A DNA stretch of 64,000 bases, taken from NCBI GenBank assembly GCA_963082875.1, contig OY720101.1, forward strand, positions 8,060,001 to 8,124,000, read 5' to 3'. Positions 11,081-25,895 of the stretch are shown one piece after another. The DNA is from Corella eumyota. Its lineage: Eukaryota; Chordata; Ascidiacea; Phlebobranchia; Corellidae. How positions within the stretch are numbered: the stretch's first letter is position 1; each line of letters starts with the position of its first letter. Position numbers and translations under genes: made by a program. The notes under the pieces are model-generated. The model saw only the letters and a list, made by a program, of their open reading frames with translations, did no database searches and was not told the DNA's origin.

Positions 11081-12641
11081 AAATTTGACTGCAAATATTC
11101 TTCAAAAAGGGATTTTAGTAAATTACAGCTTCTGTTTCAGGCTTTAAATAATAAAATTAAATTATGAATCAGTTATGCTTCTGAAAAAATTACAAAAAGG
11201 ATTAGTTAAAAAAATAAAGAAAAATGTTTAGTCTTTGATATTAAATTTAAAAAGGCATGTTTAAACTATTTCAAAATTTAAAAAATTACAATCAAGTCAC
11301 AAGTTGCATGTATAATTCGTACAACAAATAAATAGAAAAAGTGCATTTTTAACCATTTAAATCTACATTAACAGTTTAAAGGTTACACAACCTGACTAAG
11401 TAACTGTCTTCGTGTCAAATTTCGCTGATTATTAAATATCAGATTACCAGATTACATAGCAGCATAAATAGTTTATTCTCCTTCCATATTTTTACATCTT
11501 CTGTACTTTAGAGTGTTAAATGACCTTGTTTAATCCGTTGCTTGGTAAAGTAAACATAACTCGGGACTTACAATCTATTTTACTATTTCTCTAGAGTCTT
11601 TTATCAATTTTTTTGTATTTGCAAAGTTGGCGAAAGTCCTAAAATTAATTTTCGAATCATTGCAAAAGACAACAGTCACGCTGACGCGCTTTAAAACTTA
11701 ACACGACGAACCGGCAAAACGACAACAATCAGCACTTTTTTATCCAATCATAAACAAGGTAGTAAGCTACACCCTCTTTTTATACCTTTTACATGACATT
11801 TTTATTTCTAAAACAAAAGAAACACTTTAAATTAGGTTTTAGGCTTCAAATTAAAAAAAATATTCATTTAAAGATTCTAGCACTTTCTACGCTTAATTAT
11901 AGACTAAGCATAGATCATTTTGCATCATTAAATTCGAGGAGTGAAGGCTTGAGTTCGATTACCACTGCTTCCTTTATATGTGTGGTAGGGACTTTGAAAA
12001 AGGCACTAACTGTACTTACAGCTCTATCGCGCATTGAGCAAACACTTTAGTGCAGAAAAAGATTAAACAATACTACCGAATGGATAATACTGGCTACCAA
12101 ACTGTTGTATTTGCAACTTTAGGCAGTCAAAGTAAAGGGACATTTTCGGAAAATATGTAAAAATTGTATCCATGCATTTATAACATAAATTGTGAGGGCT
12201 AGCCTAACAAAAGTCGAAAGAAGTAGAATTTTATATTATCATGGTTGGTTAAAAAATAGTCAAACATATAAAACAAAGACGAAAACCTATTAAAGCATTG
12301 AAATGTGTACGAATTCCCCGTTTAAAGTTTAATTTCATAGGTTTACATTAAAAAAATTTATATTCCTAAGTACTGTATCTACAGTCTATATTGATCAACA
12401 CTTGTATTTGGTTCATATTTTTATTTTTAAATTTCATGTTTAACCAAAATTAAAAATGACCCTTAATGAAAATCCCACTAAAAATGATTTTAAAAATGTT
12501 ACGTCAATAATACTACAAATAATAGATTGCCTATCGTGACATATAACAATAAAAAAAAAATTAATTCCAAAAAGAAATGTGCACAACATCTTAATTAAAA
12601 ATCGATAAAAGTGCATAATTTTATTAGCTCATAATAAATGC
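11081..12641. other. Intergenic region upstream of METTL2
   Basis: A+T-rich. It holds the METTL2 promoter side and the 3' flank of the GMC gene; minus-strand AATAAA lies at 12620-12625. A SINE-like fragment sits near 11935-12050 (GAGTTCGATTACCACTGC). The 85-codon frame at 11793 runs through it and is not a credible gene. Confidence 0.45.
11935..12055 (+). repeat. SINE-like fragment
   Basis: It contains AGGAGTGAAGGCTTGAGTTCGATTACCACTGC-type sequence in two parts (B-box GAGTTCGATTACC) followed by a GGCACTAA..GCTCTATCGCGCATTGAG tail, similar in order to the SINE tail at 32312 (GGCGCTATAA..). No complete A box was found. Confidence 0.35.
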
Positions 12642-16565
<3,924 letters not shown>

Positions 16566-16838
16566 TTTCTTAAAATAAGTTAAAACCACCAACCTAACTC
16601 TAGAATTAAAATATTACTTATAATTGACATTTACAACTTAGCATTAGTTAATGCATGGCTTTTTCATACATGTAATGATTCAAACTAAACCAAACATTTT
16701 GTTTGGTAGTGAATTCGAAACATATTAAAAACACAACTTGTTATTCTGCATCTTTACATTAAGCATTGTATTATTTCTACATTTCATTTATCTGTTTAGC
16801 CTTTGCCATAATATAGAGACTTGAAGTCATATGAATTA

Positions 16839-18108
16839 CACTATACCTCAAATTAAAGTTTGCAATTATACCCGCTGGCTCTTAGCGGTGACGTTTTTTA
16901 AACTGCTACCGATTATGACATAACAACCCCTTTTCGCTACAATACGTGACTTAATGAGTGATTTTTAACAAATAACCATAACAAATTTTTCTTTTTAGTA
17001 GCTAACTCATTTTTAAAATACGGCTAGGAATGCTATTTAAAATATTAATGATTGATATTATCAACATACAATTTTAAAAACGTGTATTTATCTATCTTTA
17101 TAAAAGGCGAACGATGTCAAGAAAAAGGCTGGGTTGTAACTTTTGCTCAGCAAAAACTATGACTAAGGATATTATAAATTTTGATCTTAAAATTTTATTA
17201 AGCGTTTTTATAAAGGGTTAAGATTAAAACAGATTGATTGTCATCCAACTTGTTAGTTAAATTAAATATTTGTAACATCTAAAATTCCAAAGGCAAATAT
17301 GATAAACTTTAACATTTTCTCATAAAAAACGCATTATAATAAAACGGTAACATTTTTTTGTTATACAAATATTGTTTTACTAAAATATCCAAACCAAAAA
17401 AAAACTTTCTCGATATTATGTCTTGTTATAGTTATTATATGCTAAATATTTTACGAAATTTTAGGTGTATTAGAATTTAAGTAGCATTTTATTTGTATTA
17501 CTAAAATTTAACAACTAATATACTCAATATTTTATTTCAAACTTTTTAGCTTTACTGCAATGACAAATACGCTCGATACCTACACACCTTATACTTCTAC
17601 CATGACGTCACACAATGAGATAAACTGCTATTGTTTGTGTACTGTATTGGTTGAGGCAACGCAAAGTAAGCGGCAGATTAATTACACTGTAAAAAGAGAT
17701 TGCTTTTTTGTTGACCCATATCGGTAAAGGATTTTTTTTTCGCTCAAGACAAATTGTCAACGACGATGTGTTTAACTTGAAACCAATATCCGTAACAAAA
17801 TAAAACGATTGGGACGTGCTGTGATTTTTTTACACATTTTCCATCTATTTCTGTAAGTCAATCTTGTTGTTAAAATATAATAATTTGTTTGGTCGTATGA
17901 TTTTCTTAGTGTTATTTAATTGATTTAAAGTTATTTTATCTTATTTTGATTAGGTCTACAATTTGATTAGGAATAAAGAATACTAAACTTTAAACATTGC
18001 TTAATTTAAATTTGCATTTATAAAACAGAGTTCTATTTAAATCAATTTGGCCTACAGGCACACAGCCACATACATAAATTAGTTGCACTGGCTACAGTAT
18101 CCTAAGTA
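16839..18108. repeat. Tandem duplication, unit 1 (about 1.27 kb)
   Basis: It begins CACTATACCTCAAATTAAAG and ends GCTACAGTATCCTAAGT. The whole stretch recurs directly downstream at 18109-19398 with scattered substitutions and a few small indels. By eye the identity is in the high nineties percent. No coding frame and no terminal inverted repeats were found. It starts about 270 bases upstream of the GMC start codon. Confidence 0.9.
17603..17610. promoter_or_regulatory. CRE palindrome in duplication unit 1
   Basis: Perfect TGACGTCA, the consensus site for CREB/ATF factors, followed by a conserved CTATTGTTTGTGTACTG stretch resembling a forkhead site. Both are kept in unit 2. Function is inferred only from the motif. 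Confidence 0.35.
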
Positions 18109-19398
18109 CACTATACCTCAAATTAAAGTTTGCAATTATACTCGCTGGTTCTTAGCGGTGACGTTTTTTAAACTGCTACCGATTATGACATAACAACCCC
18201 TTTTCGCTACAATACGTGACTTATTGAGTGATTTTTAACAAATAACCATAACAAATTTTTCTTTTTAGTAGCTAACTCATTTTTAAAATACGGCTAGGAA
18301 TGCTATTTAAAATATTAATGATTGATATTATCAACATACAATTTTAAAAACGTGTATTTATCTATCTTTATAAAAGGCGAACGATGTCTAGAAAAAGGCT
18401 GGGTTGTAACTTTTGAACAGCAAAAACTATGACTAAGGATATTATAAATTTTGATCTTAAAATTTTATTAAGCGTTTTTATAAAGGATTAAGATTAAAAC
18501 AGATTGATTGTCATCCAACTTGTTAGTTAAATTAAATATTTATAACATCTAAAATTCTAAAGGCAAATAAGATAAACTTTAACATTTTCTTATAAAAAAC
18601 GCATTATAATAAAACGGTAACATTTTTTTGTTATACAAATATTGTTTTACTAAAATATGCAAACAACAATATCCAAACCAAAAAAAAACTTTCTCGATAT
18701 TATGTCTTGTTATAGTTATTATATGCTAAATATTTTACGAAATTTTAAGTGTATTCGAATTTAAGTAACATTTTATTTGTATTACTGAAATTTAACTACT
18801 AATATACTCAATCGTTTTCTTTTTATTTCAAACTCATTTTCTTTACTGCAAAGACAAATGTGTTCAGCACCTACACACCTTATATCCTATCATGACGTCA
18901 CATAATAAGATAAACTGCTATTGTTTGTGTACTGTATTGGTTGAGGCAACGCAAAGTAAGCGGCAGATTAATTGCACTGTAAAAAGAGATTGCTTTTTTG
19001 TTGACCCATATCGGTAAAGGATTTTTTTTTCGTTAAAGACAAATTGTCAACGACGATGTGTTTAACTTGAAACCAATATCCGTAACAAAATAAAACGATG
19101 GGGACGTGCTGTGATTTTTTTCACACACTTTCCATCTATTTCTGTAAGTCAATCTTGTTGTTAAAATATAATAATTTGTTTGGTCGTTTGATTTTCTTAG
19201 TGTTATTTAATTGATTTAAAGTTATTTTATCTTCTCTTGATTAGGTCTAAAATTTGATTAGGAATAAAGAATACTAAACTTTAAACATTGCTTAATTTAA
19301 ATTTGCATTTATAAAACAGAGTTCTATTTAAATCAATTTGGCCTACAGGCACACAGCCACATACATAAATTAGTTGCACTGGCTACAGTATCCTAAGT
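18109..19398. repeat. Tandem duplication, unit 2 (about 1.29 kb)
   Basis: Direct repeat of 16839-18108. It differs by single bases and by a small insertion near 18655 that duplicates an ATCCAAACCA-like stretch. It ends 760 bases before the SLC43-like start codon. The last shared bases are CCTAAGT (18101-18107 and 19392-19398). Confidence 0.9.
18893..18900. promoter_or_regulatory. CRE palindrome in duplication unit 2
   Basis: The TGACGTCA of unit 1 is unchanged here although bases just before it differ (TATATCCTATCA against TATACTTCTACCA). Confidence 0.35.
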
Positions 19399-20159
19399 CA
19401 GGTATTATTAAATCATGTAGTAATAATTGTTTTTAAAACAAAATTGCACTTAACTAGTTGCCCATGCATGTACCTTACAGTCTTAAAATCTTAATTTACT
19501 GTATTTTCAGCCCCAATTAAAAACTCATACCCCTTATAACAGAAGCCCACAATTAAATTACTAAATTTCTTGTTGTAACATACGCATTGTTAAATTGCAT
19601 ATTTTTATCGCTCAAATTGTTTGCAGGTACAAAAAACTTAAAAATTTTTTCCACAAAAAACCAATAAAGCGCAATTTTCTTCAAAAAAAACAAGTATATT
19701 ACTTAAAATTATTAGAGTTTAAGAAAAATATAACGTTCAATTTTTTCTTGACGTTTTTTGTACCTGAATTTGCATTTTTCATTTAACTACAACGTTTTTT
19801 TTACTTTTTTATGTTGTTGAAGTCAATAAATGAAAGGAAATTACTGACAAGGAAACGAAAAGTTTTACTGTTTAAAAATATGGTTTAAGACCAAAACAAC
19901 TTGTCAAAATAATATGTAAACCTAGCTTTAAGTAATAATATTATTGTAAAATATTTTAAATTTTAGGTCTGAGTTTGTATTACCCTAAAGACTGCTGTCT
20001 TAAGTAATTAAGGTTACGCATTTCAAGTAAAACTTTTTACAATGTAAAGTTTTTTTGCATGCATGACTAAACAATATTTTAAGGAGACAATTATTTTGCA
20101 AAGTCATTGGCAAAAACAATTTATTTTAAAAATTTTATTGCAAGAAGGCAGTAGTAAAT

Positions 20160-21776
20160 ATGAAAATTCAACATTTTTTGACTGTTTTAATAACCTGTAT
20201 AGAAAATTTGTTATCTGGTTTGATATTCGGATGGGCATTTCTAGTATTTGTTTTAAAAGCCGAAGGTTATTACAGCAATCTCTGTGACAAAACAACTCAA
20301 GAGTATGCCAACAACACTAGTAGCAACCTAACGACAATTATTACGACTACTGCAGCAATAAGAATATACCCTGAATGCCCTGAACAAGACGAAGCTTTGG
20401 CTTTAATATTCTCTGTCGGAATTTGTTGTATAGGCTTGGGTATGTTTATTAGCGGAATTGTTTTTAGAAAATTTGGAACTTGGGTAACTAGAGGTATTGC
20501 TGTTGCATGTTTTACAAGTGGCTGTATTATATTTGCTACATCCAGTAACACTATGTCCAATATACTGTTCTTGGGAGCAGGTTTTATATCAATTGGCGGA
20601 GTGTGTTATTTTGTAAGTAACATACAGTATATTAACTTGGCCCCTAACTTTAAAGCAACGTTATCGTCAGTATACAATGGAATTTATCAAACTTCAGCAG
20701 TTATGTTATGGCTAGTTCTCCTTGCCCATCGAAATGAAATTAATTTTCGAACCATGTTCTTTGGTTTTTCAAGCTTTTCGGCGTTTAGTTTGGTAATCAC
20801 TTTTTTTTTAACACCAGTCAAGTTTTTACCAGCTAATAAAGGCAATGATTTTACTTATGGGATTCACAATTTGTTGGTTAAATACTACACAAAACGTTTT
20901 AAGACAAAAGGAAATATTTCCAAACCTACAACCACGATATCTGTCATTGAAACATTATCAAATGAATCACGGCAAACTACCGATCCAACTAGCGAACCTA
21001 TTTGTACTGGTTCGAATTTAAATCGAAGACCGTCCAAAGAAAACAATAATATAACACCGAAAGAAAGTATTCCAACTGTTTGGTATTGCATACGTACAAG
21101 ATTTTTTCTGACTACATCTATACAATGTTGGTGTTTACACAGCAGAAATGTCTTTTTTATTGGATTTTTTAATTCTTGGGTTGAGAGTTTAACTGACGAT
21201 GCTCAACGAATAAGCTCATTAACCGATACGTTTGCGGTTTTTCTGTTAGCCTGTGGCCTAACAGGTATCCTTATCGGAATATCGATAGACAAGTTGATTC
21301 TGAGGTTTAAAAATAATGGAGACTTGCATGAATTTGCCACTTTAAAGTCTTTACTTATAGGTGCCATTATACAGAGTAGTATTGGTCTAATTTTTGCCGT
21401 ATTAGTTACAATACCAAATGTTAACTTACAATACTTTTCATTGGTCGTTTATTCATTCTTTCGTGGCACTTTATATACGTTTTCCCTTATTTGTATTAGA
21501 ACTAGATATCATTTTAAGTTGACAGGGGCATTATTTGGGGCCTTAAATGTGGTTAATGGGCTTCTTGCTTTGCTAACAAGGCCCCTTCTGGGTTGGGTTT
21601 TTAACTCTTTTGATGGTGACTTTTTGTATGTGAATATTCTGTTAATTGCAGTTACCGTCTTAAGTTATGTTCATCCATTATCTTTGTACTTCGAGTATAA
21701 AAAAAAACTTAAACTACTAATTTTAAATCCAGTAGTGCTTAGCAATGAAGGTGCCGTGGACGATGTGCCGACCTAA
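20160..21776 (+). CDS. SLC43-like major facilitator transporter (intronless)
   Basis: A single frame of 538 codons encodes an MFS protein with about 12 membrane segments. The N terminus (LTVLITCIENLLSGLIFGWA then FVLKAEGYYSNLC) matches the SLC43 family (LAT3, LAT4 and the nucleobase transporter SLC43A3). An extracellular loop after helix 1 carries N-glycosylation sites (NNTSSNLTT). A hydrophilic loop of about 90 residues (roughly 225-315) splits the two six-helix halves, as in the family. Later motifs include LRFKNNGDLHEFATLKSL and GALNVVNGLLALLTRPLL. SLC43 proteins carry large neutral amino acids or purine bases by facilitated transport at the plasma membrane; which applies cannot be told. 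ATG at 20160 opens directly into helix 1. AATAAA lies at 21836-21841. The lack of introns is notable. Confidence 0.85.
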   Translation: MKIQHFLTVLITCIENLLSGLIFGWAFLVFVLKAEGYYSNLCDKTTQEYANNTSSNLTTIITTTAAIRIYPECPEQDEALALIFSVGICCIGLGMFISGIVFRKFGTWVTRGIAVACFTSGCIIFATSSNTMSNILFLGAGFISIGGVCYFVSNIQYINLAPNFKATLSSVYNGIYQTSAVMLWLVLLAHRNEINFRTMFFGFSSFSAFSLVITFFLTPVKFLPANKGNDFTYGIHNLLVKYYTKRFKTKGNISKPTTTISVIETLSNESRQTTDPTSEPICTGSNLNRRPSKENNNITPKESIPTVWYCIRTRFFLTTSIQCWCLHSRNVFFIGFFNSWVESLTDDAQRISSLTDTFAVFLLACGLTGILIGISIDKLILRFKNNGDLHEFATLKSLLIGAIIQSSIGLIFAVLVTIPNVNLQYFSLVVYSFFRGTLYTFSLICIRTRYHFKLTGALFGALNVVNGLLALLTRPLLGWVFNSFDGDFLYVNILLIAVTVLSYVHPLSLYFEYKKKLKLLILNPVVLSNEGAVDDVPT

Positions 21777-22335
21777 TTTAGATATAACTAAGCCTTTATA
21801 CCTATTTCAAATTAATAATGTTATAAAGCTTAAAAAATAAACTTCCTTAACAATTAATACTTTTGCTGCTTTTCTAATTTTTAATGTTTTACGAGAATTT
21901 AAGTTTGTATTTTATATAACTTTGGTAAAATTAAATTATTTATATTTATACTAACTTTAACTATTACATTCATAGCCCTGGAAAAAAAGTTTTACTAAAA
22001 AACGTAATTTGCAAACCTAACTATAATGCAAGGGATCACAAATAACGTTAATACATTATAAGTCAGCAAGGTGAAATATTTTTTTAATTGTGACAAGTTT
22101 TTATCACCAATAATTAATTTTATAACCAAGAAAAGTTGAATAATGTTAGATAAATGAGTTGTCTAATAACAAAACAACCCTTTATTAAAGGATCGTTTTA
22201 TATTAAAATCATTAGTTTAAGCATAACAAAAAACTTCAAAAATTCGGTTTGTTAATTTTTTTATATCCTTTTGTTGTTCAACTTCTTTTAACATAACTCG
22301 TTTAGACCGTCCAACATGTACGCTTACAGGCGTCT
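21777..22335. other. Intergenic region before the tRNA pair
   Basis: It contains the SLC43-like 3' end with AATAAA at 21836-21841. The last 35 bases (22301-22335) are repeated upstream of the second tRNA. Nothing else was seen. Confidence 0.5.
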
Positions 22336-22409
22336 GGCCGGTTAGCTCAGTTGGTTAGAGCGTCGTGCTAATAACGCGAATGTCGCGGGTTCGATCCCCG
22401 TACTGGCCA
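22336..22409 (+). tRNA. tRNA-Ile (anticodon AAT), copy 1
   Basis: A 74-base tRNA. The acceptor arm GGCCGGT pairs with ACTGGCC (one G-T pair) and the discriminator is A. The D arm is GCTC/GAGC, the anticodon arm TCGTG/CGCGA with loop CTAATAA, giving anticodon AAT at 22370-22372. The T arm is GCGGG TTCGATC CCCGT. A and B boxes are intact and a T-run follows as the RNA polymerase III stop. A34 is expected to be edited to inosine. Confidence 0.97.
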
Positions 22410-22521
22410 TTTTTTACTTTTAAACTTTTTTTTTTAATTTGGCAAATATTTTAGCCTAATGTTTTTTTTTATAAAGTCCTAACTTCCTTAGACCGTTTAA
22501 CATGTACGATTGCAGTTGTCT

Positions 22522-22595
22522 GGCCGGTTAGCTCAGTTGGTTAGAGCGTCGTGCTAATAACGCGAATGTCGCGGGTTCGATCCCCGTACTGGCCA
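22522..22595 (+). tRNA. tRNA-Ile (anticodon AAT), copy 2
   Basis: Identical over all 74 bases to the copy at 22336, with the same anticodon AAT. The 5' flank is also similar over about 35 bases (TTAGACCGT, AACATGTACG, TGCAG or TACAG, GTCT), so the pair arose by local duplication. A short T-run lies downstream. Confidence 0.97.
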
Positions 22596-23191
22596 AATTT
22601 TATTTTAAACATTTTTTTAGACTTTGGCAATAATTTTGCATGCTGAATGTATCTATCGTGGCAATTTAAAACGCTTTTCCAATCATAAATTTACCGATAT
22701 GTAAAAAAAAAAATCTTTTCAATACGACACATGTTAGTTTATTAATACGCTTATTTTACTTTAGGCGACATTTACTTACTTGGTAACAAAATTGTATAAA
22801 TGTAGAGGGGTTACGTATTTATTTGTCGTTTTTAATTTCAAAGCCAACGTTTCTTAATATGTTGGCTAGTACAAGTCAGTTTTAGGTTACAACTCTAATT
22901 CACAAAATGTCACTTTACTATAAAGTTATGAAGCGTGCTCATTTAGCATGTGGCTCTTTTAAATAAAAGTTGTAAGTTAATATTTATGCTACAAGTGAAG
23001 TTTTGGGCAATTTTTATAAAACTGAGGATTTACAAATGAATTTAAAATAAACTATTTTTTTTTTTAAATATTAGTAAACATTTGAAATTGATTAAATTTA
23101 CACTGACTTACATTAGAATTTAAGGTTCTTAAAAACAGTTTTGCTTGGTATATTATTACTGAATTGTTGCTGCTACAAACGAATCACTGCC
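22596..23191. other. Intergenic region between the tRNA pair and eIF3J
   Basis: A+T-rich. It should contain the eIF3J promoter and 5' UTR. An acceptor-like ACTTACATTAG occurs near 23112. No coding signal was found. Confidence 0.45.
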
Positions 23192-25895
23192 ATGGATAAT
23201 TGGGGTAAGTTATTTTTATTAATCAGTTGCAAATTGAATTTGATTATTTTTTTTAAAAGAACCATATCTGTATATTAATATTTTCCGGTATTTAAAAAAT
23301 CTTTACAAGTTAAATAATTATGTTTTAATTTTTTTATATTTTCATATAGTTTTATCGTAATAAATGCTAAATTTAGAAATTTAAAACCTTGTCTGACCCA
23401 AAGCGATACATTTAGTTATATGGCTTTGACTGTTTGGTCTGACCTTACTTAGTTTTTCAGCAGTTTAGCAGAAACAATTATTGAATTGCTATTTTTAATA
23501 AATGAATTAAAAAATTACCTAAGAAATATTTTTTTATCTATGATATGAAGACCAACTTATTTGTAAGCAAATTTTTAATGTAAAGACTCTAGGCATGATT
23601 TTTATGGTACTTAAATAAAATGTTTTGTTTAAAATTTAAGACGATGAAGATTTTGAGGTAAAATTTCCGAATAACTCGGACAGGTGGGATGGTGAAGATG
23701 AAGAGGAACTTAAAGCTAACTGGGATGATGAAGAAGAGGAAAAAAAGGAGGAGGAAAAAGGTGTGTATTATTAAAAAGATGTTTTTAGTCTTTGAATAAA
23801 TAGAAATTAACCTGTGCATATATAAGTTTTATGTGGTAACTGTGGAATAGATTTTTTGTACACGCGAAATCAAAGATTCTTTAAGTCAGCATAAAACTTT
23901 GATAATAATTAAATAACTTTTAAACATTTTTTGGAAAATGTCAAGCGTTTTATTTTTTGTTAAAAATATCATAAAGTATTACATTTATCTTAATTTCAGC
24001 AAACCCCACGCCTGTTCCAAAAAAAGGAGGAAAACGACATTTAAATGAAGTTTTGCGTCTAAAAGAACTCGAAAGGCAAAAAGAGTTCGAACGAAGACAA
24101 CTTGAAGATCAAAACAAGACACCAGAGGAAAGACTTAGTGAACAACTAAGAGCCCAAAAACTGGCTGAAGAGTCTGAAATTGAAACAATGAAAGAAATGT
24201 TGGGTATTCTTTACTCTCTTTTTATATTTTATTCGCATAGTATGGGTGACATTTTCATTGCACTATGGTTACCCTAGCCAAATCAGATGGCAAACAAATT
24301 AAGGTCATTCCGCAGGCTGTACACAAATATGAAAAAATGTTGAAATTTTAAAATAATATTAAGCGGTATTTGCTGATATTACTGAAATAATTTAATTAAA
24401 TGAACATTTTCTCCAAAACCAATATTTTACATAAACATTTCACAAAAATTCGGTCAAATTAAAGGACATTTGTTAAAAAAATGTGTTTGGGTAAAAAGGG
24501 GTAAAATGGCTTTCCGAGCTTGTGGTTTTGGATCAAACCCTTATTAGGTGAAATGTTTTTTAGTGTTAAGACAGTAATTGTACGCACTACATTAAGAAAA
24601 TAAAATTGTTAAATATATTTTGTTGTTTTAAACAGACAGCAAGGATCTTGATTCAAACAAACAAACCCTTGACAACCTAAATCCTCGAACAAAGGAAGAT
24701 TTTAAGCAATTTTCTGAAATGTTGAAAGAAAAATTAACATCATTGGAACAATCTCCTCATTATTTCTTTTTGCTTGAAACAGTTATTAATTCTGCAATTG
24801 TTGTATGTAAGTACTATTGCACTATTAGGTAAAACATACCTCGAATTAGGTTAAATCTAGTTGTTATATACTTGTATTACGAAAGAAAAATTAACATCAT
24901 TGGAACAATCTCCTTATTATTTCTTTTTGCTTGAAACAGTTATTAATTCTGCAATTGTTGTATGTAAGTACTATTGCACTATTAGGTAAAACATACCTCG
25001 AATTAGGTTAAATCTAGTTGTTATATACTTGTATTACGAAAGAAAAATTAACATCATTGGAACAATCTCCTTATTATTTCTTTTTGCTTGAAACAGTTAT
25101 TAATTCTGCAATTGTTGTATGTAAGTACTATTGCACTATTAGGTAAAACATACCTCGAATTAGCTTAAATCTAGTTGTTATATACTTGTATTACGCCTTT
25201 ATTATGACTAGTCAATAGCCCACCCAAAGGTTTTAATTGTATTAATACAGTCACAACTCTCAACTAATATTTTCCCACAATAATTAACCTGCGCACCAAA
25301 CTAGTAATTTTATTTAATATCTATATATATATTTATATATGGGCCATAATATATATTGTCTAACTAGCTTCATTATATACAGATATACTTTTTTAAGGTA
25401 GTAATTATGTTCCAATAAATTATTATTTTTTTTTGTTTTTAGTGGAGCCGGAAGATTTAAAGAAACTATCCACCTCTATGAATTCTCTTCACAGTGAAAA
25501 ATTAAAACAGGAACGAGTAAGTTTTTTTTTTTGTTTTAAAATTGTTAACATTAATAAAAATGTAGGGTGGCTAGGGTAAATTAAAATTTATCAGGTCCAC
25601 TAGTTCTGGGTTTGATTCCCACTGCTTGCAGTTCAAAATGTCCTCCAGCAAGACAATAAAATGTTTTTAATTACAATAAAATCTAGGACCTTTAGGCTTT
25701 CAGGACATAATATATTATGATTTTTTTAACACCTTTTACCACATTACACATTCTAATTAATAATGCATTATCTTTTTTCAGCAAAAGAAAGGCAAAAAGT
25801 CAAGTAAAGCAAAATTAGGTGGCGGTGTGAAAAGTACACGGAACGATGCGATGGATGATTTTACCCAATATAATGATTTTGACGACTTTATGTAA
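23192..25895 (+). CDS. EIF3J: Translation initiation factor eIF3 subunit J
   Basis: Six exons: 23192-23204, 23641-23760, 24000-24203, 24636-24806, 25443-25516, 25782-25895. They encode 231 residues. eIF3j is the loosely bound eIF3 subunit that sits in the 40S decoding centre and promotes eIF3 recruitment and mRNA recycling. The sequence shows the family pattern: an acidic N terminus (MDNWDDEDFEVKF, then an E/K run), a charged coiled-coil stretch (LKELERQKEFERRQLED), DSKDLDSNKQTLDNLNPRTK, a conserved hydrophobic segment, LEPEDLKKLSTSMNSL, a lysine-rich tail and an acidic end (DDFTQYNDFDDFM). The 13-base first coding exon is tiny. The end of exon 4, with its donor site, is repeated twice more in the following intron (24724-25194). 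AATAAA lies at 26142. Confidence 0.93.
24724..25194 (+). repeat. Three 157-bp tandem repeats spanning the exon 4 / intron 4 border of eIF3J
   Basis: Units start at 24724, 24881 and 25038, exactly 157 bases apart, and the array ends at 25194. Each unit contains the last 83 bases of exon 4, the donor GTATGTAAGT and 74 bases of intron. Only single-base differences were seen (C or T after ATCTCCT; G or C in GAATTAGSTTAAAT). Units 2 and 3 share the T, so unit 3 was probably copied from unit 2. No acceptor AG precedes units 2 and 3. Confidence 0.95.
25560..25690 (+). repeat. SINE-like fragment (eIF3J intron 5)
   Basis: A B-box-like GGGTTTGATTCCCACTGC follows GTCCACTAGTTCT and is trailed by a CAGCAAGACAATAAAATG segment. 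It resembles the tRNA-like heads seen at 28574 and 32312. Short and diverged. Confidence 0.35.

Larger units (their letters stand above)
16566..20159. other. Intergenic region between divergent GMC and SLC43-like genes
   Basis: About 3.6 kb, of which 16839-19398 is a tandem duplication (listed separately). The rest is A+T-rich with no credible coding frame. It should hold promoters for both divergent genes. Confidence 0.6.

Noticed and set aside
11793-12050. 85-codon plus-strand frame
   Set aside because: It runs through a SINE-like fragment.
16839-19398. Duplicated 1.27-kb unit as a transposon
   Set aside because: No terminal inverted repeats, transposase frame, tail or target duplication were found; simple tandem duplication fits better.
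24724-25194. Three evenly spaced repeats as a CRISPR-like array
   Set aside because: The units abut with no spacers, include eIF3J exon sequence, and the genome is eukaryotic.
25038-25194. Repeat copies 2 and 3 as extra coding exons of eIF3J
   Set aside because: No acceptor AG precedes either copy, so they cannot be entered as exons.
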